Part shown: piece by piece, positions 6,262 to 6,817 of the stretch
How positions within the stretch are numbered: the first letter of the stretch is position 1
Layout of the letters: each line of letters starts with the position of its first letter
Source: Paracoccaceae bacterium
GTDB lineage: Bacteria > Pseudomonadota > Alphaproteobacteria > Rhodobacterales > Rhodobacteraceae
Assembly: GCA_020441345.1 (NCBI GenBank)
Contig: JAGRMK010000454.1
Span: forward strand, 1 to 6,817
Direction: 5' to 3'
Length of the DNA stretch: 6,817 nt
Translations under genes and position numbers: made by a program
The notes under the pieces: model-generated
What the model saw: the letters and a program-made list of their open reading frames with translations, nothing else
The model's database searches: none
What the model was told of the DNA's origin: nothing

Positions 6262-6340
6262 GTTGCGACGTCCCCTGCGGCCCGCCCTGAACACAACCTG
6301 CGCAAATTTGGCGGCGCGGCGCAAGCCTTGCCTCCGCCCC

Positions 6341-6817
6341 TCAGAACGGCAGGCCCACATAATTCTCGGCCACCGACGACAAGGCCGCATCCGAGCTGAA
6401 CAGATACTCCAGATCCGTCGATTGCAGCTTCTTGTCATAGGGAATGGTGTCGGGGAAAGTGTGCAACAATGTGGTCATCCACCAGCTGAACCGCTGCGCC
6501 TTCCAGACCCGCGCCAGGGCCTTTGCCGAATAGGCCTCCAGCCCGGCGTCGTCGCCCTTCAGGTAATGATCCATCATCCCGTGATAGAGATAATAGATAT
6601 CCGATGCCGCCGAATTCAGCCCCCGCGCACCGGTCGGCGGCACGATATGCGCCGCGTCGCCAGCCAGGAACAGATTGCCGTAGCGCATCGGCTCGGCCAC
6701 GAAAGAACGTAGCGGCGCGATGGATTTCTCGATCGACGGGCCGGTTTCCAGCCGCGCCGCGACCTCTTCGGGCAGGCGCTTTTTCAACTCGCTCCAAAAG
6801 GCGTCGTCCGACCAGTC
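6341..6817 (-). CDS. pobA: 4-hydroxybenzoate 3-monooxygenase, C-terminal part
   Basis: This is the last 158 codons of a flavoprotein aromatic hydroxylase, open to the right edge of the window. The enzyme uses NADPH, FAD and O2 to turn 4-hydroxybenzoate into protocatechuate in the cytoplasm, feeding the beta-ketoadipate pathway. The fragment contains EKSIAPLRSFVAEPM (30-44), the FAD ribityl-binding motif FLAGDAAHIVPPTGARGLN (50-68), and WKAQRFSWWMTTLLHTFPDT just beyond the middle. It ends with the family tail AENYVGLPF. Each of these matches Pseudomonas PobA closely, and the full enzyme is normally about 390 residues. In PobA one substrate-contacting proline lies in the PPTG stretch, which is present here. 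The reading frame is undamaged. The start and the Rossmann FAD motif are outside the window. The dienelactone-hydrolase gene follows on the same strand. Confidence 0.94.
   Translation of the reverse strand, partial: DWSDDAFWSELKKRLPEEVAARLETGPSIEKSIAPLRSFVAEPMRYGNLFLAGDAAHIVPPTGARGLNSAASDIYYLYHGMMDHYLKGDDAGLEAYSAKALARVWKAQRFSWWMTTLLHTFPDTIPYDKKLQSTDLEYLFSSDAALSSVAENYVGLPF

Noticed and set aside
6303..6310. Palindrome CAAATTTG between pobA and the hydrolase gene
   Set aside because: It is only eight bases, with no extended stem and no T run, so it is neither a convincing terminator nor a convincing operator.
5603..6712. A 369-codon plus-strand open frame across the hydrolase gene and pobA
   Set aside because: It covers two well-recognised minus-strand genes and has no family features.
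1..6817. CRISPR array, tRNA, rRNA, insertion sequence or phage elements
   Set aside because: I saw no regularly spaced repeats, cloverleaf-like sequence, transposase or integrase motifs, or terminal inverted repeats. The transporter decay shows no sign of an inserted element.

Overview
The window is about 6.8 kb of GC-rich DNA. Codon use, protein sequences and gene content (a single-domain sugar ABC ATPase of the XylG type, AEC, TauE/SafE, PobA) point to an alphaproteobacterium, most likely of the Rhodobacteraceae. This assignment rests on protein resemblance from memory; no database search was run.

Layout, left to right. (1) Positions 1-448, minus: the first 149 codons of a PLP-dependent group II amino-acid decarboxylase, cut by the window edge. 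(2) 509-1942, minus: an intact xylulokinase gene, xylB. (3) 1944 to about 3030, minus: the wreck of a xylose-type ABC transporter operon in the order xylF (binding protein), xylH (permease), xylG (ATPase), directly upstream of xylB. All three genes carry large internal deletions, two roughly compensating frameshifts and a premature stop. What remains reads as one 324-codon open frame (2975 to 2001) that joins pieces of three different proteins. (4) About 3030-3747: roughly 700 bp with no credible gene, probably further operon debris. It contains a run of ten G and, at its left end, weak XylF-like traces. (5) 3748-4683, minus: an AEC-family membrane transporter. (6) 4847-5587, plus: a TauE/SafE-family anion exporter, divergent from the AEC gene. 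(7) 5591-6250, minus: a dienelactone-hydrolase-family enzyme converging tail to tail on the TauE gene. (8) 6341-6817, minus: the C-terminal 158 residues of 4-hydroxybenzoate 3-monooxygenase (pobA), which runs off the right edge and lies upstream of the hydrolase on the same strand.

How the genes fit together. xylF-xylH-xylG-xylB was once a standard D-xylose uptake and phosphorylation operon. The former xylG stop lies one base before the xylB start, so the two were translationally coupled. Uptake through this transporter is now impossible, while the kinase still looks complete. No xylose isomerase gene is in view. On the right, pobA makes protocatechuate from 4-hydroxybenzoate, and the hydrolase downstream may belong to the same aromatic-catabolism unit. 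The two transporters between the halves have no assigned substrate.

I see no new defence or mobile system. The strongest observation is the collapsed transporter operon and its chimeric open frame, which automated annotation would probably call a real protein.
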